A DNA stretch of 34,969 nucleotides. Source: Methanobrevibacter sp. (GTDB lineage Archaea; Methanobacteriota; Methanobacteria; Methanobacteriales; Methanobacteriaceae). The stretch covers positions 1 to 34,969 of the forward strand of contig NZ_JAFRJO010000018.1 of NCBI RefSeq assembly GCF_017432245.1, given 5' to 3'. Of the stretch, positions 33,173 through 34,969 are shown piece after piece. The translations under genes were made by a program, and so were the position numbers. Position 1 is the first letter of the stretch; each line of letters opens with the position of its first letter. The notes below the pieces were generated by a model that saw only the letters and a program-made list of their open reading frames with translations, was not told the origin of the DNA and made no database searches.

Positions 33173-33213
33173 TTATTCACTTAGAGTTACAGACACCAGT
33201 CTTAGGTGAGTAA
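33173..33213 (+). ncRNA. Candidate structured leader (hairpin) before rps19e
   Basis: Directly after the yhbY stop, TTATTCACTTAG (33173-33184) and TTAGGTGAGTAA (33202-33213) form a 12-bp stem, three or four pairs being G-U, closed by a 17-nt loop that contains a small GAC/GTC stem. It has no T-tract after it, so it is not an ordinary terminator. It lies 40 nt before the S19e start and is GC-richer than other spacers. No known RNA family recognised; autoregulatory leader or processing site are possibilities. Confidence 0.4.
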
Positions 33214-33252
33214 GAAAATTGGATTAGAAACATATTAATTGGAGAAAATTAT

Positions 33253-33693
33253 ATGACAACTGTATTTGATGTTCCTGCAGAGTTATTAATTAATACTGTT
33301 GCAGATGAATTTAGAGATAATAATGATAAAATTGTTGCCCCTGAATGGACAAAACTTGTTAAAACTGGTGTTCACAAAGAAAGAAAACCAGAAAACATCG
33401 ACTGGTGGTATGTAAGATGCGCTTCTATCTTAAGAAGAGTTTATATTGATGGACCAGTTGGAGTAAGAAGTTTAAGAACCTTCTACGGTGGTAAAAAAGA
33501 CAGAGGAGTTAACCCTGAAAAATTCAGAAAAGGTAGTGGCTCTATTGTAAGAGTAGCTTTACATCAATTAGAAGATGCAGGTTACGTAGAAAAAGTCGAT
33601 GCTGGAAGAATTATTACTCCAGAAGGTAGATCTTTCTTAGATAATACTTCTGCTGAATTAATTAAAGATATTCCAGAACTTTCAAAATATTAG
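33253..33693 (+). CDS. rps19e: Ribosomal protein S19e (eS19)
   Basis: Small-subunit protein found in archaea and eukaryotes. 146 residues, full length. Recognised by the block PEWTKLVKTGVHKERKPENI, DWWYVRCASILRRVYIDGPVGV, RSLRTFYGGKKDRG and SIVRVALHQLEDAGYVEK, then GRIITPEGRSFLD. It folds as a winged helix. GGAG lies 9 nt before ATG 33253. Codons are richer in C-ending forms than in the neighbours, as for other strongly expressed genes here. Confidence 0.97.
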   Translation: MTTVFDVPAELLINTVADEFRDNNDKIVAPEWTKLVKTGVHKERKPENIDWWYVRCASILRRVYIDGPVGVRSLRTFYGGKKDRGVNPEKFRKGSGSIVRVALHQLEDAGYVEKVDAGRIITPEGRSFLDNTSAELIKDIPELSKY

Positions 33694-33785
33694 GTAGAAT
33701 TAATTAGAATTAATCATGGAATATTTTTGATGATTATTTAATGATTGATTCAATGAAAAATATTTAAATTAATGGGGTTTTTATT

Positions 33786-34148
33786 ATGAGTGAACTTGAT
33801 GAAATACGCAAAAGACGTATGGCTGAATTACAACAACAAGCAGCTATGAATGCTGACCCACAGCAATTGGCTCAGCAACAATTGGCTCAACAGCAAGCTG
33901 CTCAACAACAAGCAGAAATGGAAGCTCAGTTAAAGCAAGCTATGAAACAGATTTTGACTCCTGAGGCTCGTGGAAGATTAGATAATCTCAGATTAACTAA
34001 ACCGGAACTCGTTCAAAATATTGAAATCCAATTGCTTCAATCAGCTCAAGCAGGTTCTCTTAGAGGAAAAGTAACTGATGAACAACTTAAAGTTTTACTT
34101 AAAAATCTCATGGGTCAAAAAAGAGAAATTCACATTACAAGAAGATAA
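33786..34148 (+). CDS. PDCD5-family DNA-binding protein
   Basis: A 120-residue helical protein of the PDCD5 (TFAR19) family, found in all archaea and eukaryotes, where DNA binding has been reported. N-terminal half is rich in glutamine (QQLAQQQLAQQQAAQQQ), longer than in most relatives; the conserved part is ILTPEARGRLDNLRLTKPEL, VQNIEIQLLQSAQ and the basic end KREIHITRR. It follows rps19e as in most archaea. GGGG is found about 10 nt before ATG 33786. Its cellular role in archaea is not established. Confidence 0.92.
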   Translation: MSELDEIRKRRMAELQQQAAMNADPQQLAQQQLAQQQAAQQQAEMEAQLKQAMKQILTPEARGRLDNLRLTKPELVQNIEIQLLQSAQAGSLRGKVTDEQLKVLLKNLMGQKREIHITRR

Positions 34149-34168
34149 TTGACTAGTGATTTGGTAAA

Positions 34169-34753
34169 ATGAAAGCTTGTGTTCTTTATAGTGGTGGCAA
34201 AGACAGTTCATTGATGGGAATTATCCTTGACCAATTAGGTTTTGATGTTGAACTCGTTACTGCTAACTTTGGAGTTTATGATTCATTTCATCCAGCTCAA
34301 AAATCTGCAGAGTCCATTGGCTTAAAGCATAAGGTTTTAGATTTGGACATTTCCATTCTGGAAAAAGCTGTTGATATGATTATGGAAGATGGATTTCCTA
34401 ATGATGGAATAAAGTATCTTCATGAAGCTGTTGTTGAGGAAGTTGCAAATCATTACGAACTTGTTGCTGATGGCACAAGAAGGGATGATAAAACTCCTAA
34501 ACTCAACAGAAATCAGATTAGAAGCTTAGAGGATAGAAAAGATATTCAATATATGAATCTTGATAGTTTTGGTTACAAGACCATCAAATATCTTGTGGAT
34601 AATCTTTTTGAATTGAAGCATGAAAAGAGCAATAAGGATACAAGTTCAGATTATGAGGTTGAAATTCGTTGTTTAATTGATAAGAAAGGAGGAAACTCTT
34701 CTGAAATTTTCCCAGAACATTACCAAACTAATGTTATTGGGCTAAAAAAATGA
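34169..34753 (+). CDS. PP-loop ATPase family protein (COG2117 type)
   Basis: A 194-residue N-type ATP pyrophosphatase. The PP-loop SGGKDSS lies at residues 8-14; ADGTRRDDKTPKLNRNQIRS is a second conserved block. It is thought to be related to tRNA thiolation/modification enzymes (COG2117), always linked to the S19e-PDCD5-L39e cluster, which hints at a role in tRNA or ribosome modification. The exact reaction is unknown. It starts 20 bp after the PDCD5 gene at ATG 34169; the binding site is weak (GTGAT 12 nt away). Confidence 0.85.
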   Translation: MKACVLYSGGKDSSLMGIILDQLGFDVELVTANFGVYDSFHPAQKSAESIGLKHKVLDLDISILEKAVDMIMEDGFPNDGIKYLHEAVVEEVANHYELVADGTRRDDKTPKLNRNQIRSLEDRKDIQYMNLDSFGYKTIKYLVDNLFELKHEKSNKDTSSDYEVEIRCLIDKKGGNSSEIFPEHYQTNVIGLKK

Positions 34754-34844
34754 ATTAAACAGGATTTAAGTTGTAATCAATGATTATTAAAATTAATTAA
34801 ATTATTTTTCAAAATATCAAATTTATTATATTCGCGGTGAAAAA

Positions 34845-34969
34845 ATGAGTAGAAATAAACCATTAGCTAAAAAATTAAGAATGGCTAAAGCTAATAAACA
34901 AAACAGAAGAATCCCTATTTGGGCTTATTCTAAAACTCAACGTAAATTAAGATACAGACCTAAACCTAG
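34845..34969 (+). CDS. rpl39e: Ribosomal protein L39e (eL39), cut by window end
   Basis: The last 125 bp encode 41 residues starting [20 protein letters not shown] and continuing [20 protein letters not shown]; this is L39e, a very small, highly basic protein of the large subunit that lines the exit tunnel. The family has about 51 residues; the reading frame is still open at 34969, so about 10 residues lie beyond the edge (the final TAG-like triplet is out of frame). GGTGA at 34836-34840 precedes ATG 34845. The order PDCD5, PP-loop protein, L39e is the usual archaeal one. Confidence 0.95.
   Translation, partial: MSRNKPLAKKLRMAKANKQNRRIPIWAYSKTQRKLRYRPKP

Noticed and set aside
34967-34969. 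TAG at the window end as the L39e stop codon
   Set aside because: The triplet is out of frame with [10 protein letters not shown]..., and L39e is normally about 10 residues longer, so the gene is cut by the window edge.

Overview
The window is chromosomal DNA from an AT-rich hydrogenotrophic methanogen of the order Methanobacteriales, most likely a Methanobrevibacter-type organism. The evidence is gene content: a complete tungsten-type formylmethanofuran dehydrogenase operon, coenzyme B chain-elongation genes (aksA, homoaconitase large subunit), the euryarchaeal nitrogen repressor NrpR, archaeal TBP, FEN-1, topoisomerase I, AglB, Rnp4, S19e and L39e. Shine-Dalgarno sequences fit an archaeal anti-SD (GGAGGTGATC), several genes start with TTG, and T-tract 3' ends are common. 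I see no mobile element, phage, CRISPR array or rRNA.

Layout. 1-6511 (+): fwd operon (HTH-ferredoxin, fwdF, G, D, B, A, C), the first step of CO2 reduction to methane, with an AT-rich promoter region holding two dyads. 6757-7582 (+): two tandem DUF2097 paralogues separated by repeat-bearing spacers. 7658-13697 (-): nrpR, glnA, an E1/ThiF-like enzyme, an aldo/keto reductase with a ferredoxin tail, and an intron-containing elongator tRNA-Met(CAU). A perfect NrpR operator (GGAA-N6-TTCC) lies at the predicted glnA transcription start. 13945-15959 (+): S-adenosyl/S-inosylhomocysteine hydrolase and a DUF2119 protein with an M14-like zinc site. 16034-21204 (-): FEN-1, a chorismate-lyase-like DUF98 protein, homoaconitase large subunit, AksA and a CYTH protein. 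21555-30218 (+): TBP, a phosphoserine phosphatase fused to a long acidic/coiled-coil tail, a small zinc protein, topoisomerase I and AglB. 30567-34969 (+): DRG-family GTPase, Fap7-like nucleotide kinase, then the conserved archaeal cluster rnp4-yhbY-S19e-PDCD5-PP-loop protein-L39e, the last cut by the window edge.

How the parts relate. Fwd reduces CO2 onto methanofuran; AksA and homoaconitase build the 2-oxosuberate chain of coenzyme B; NrpR with glnA controls nitrogen assimilation; the right third is information processing and N-glycosylation. The clearest regulatory result is the NrpR operator on glnA next to nrpR. The least described items are the HTH-ferredoxin protein heading the fwd operon, the SerB/coiled-coil fusion, the DUF2097 pair, the DUF2119 metalloenzyme-like protein, a long hairpin before S19e, and gene ends made of tandemly repeated T-tracts (45 bp x3, 13 bp x3, about 12-13 bp x6).

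Limits: all family calls come from reading protein motifs, without database search. Promoter, operator and terminator calls are pattern-based. Where the longest reading frame has no ribosome binding site I moved the start downstream and say so.
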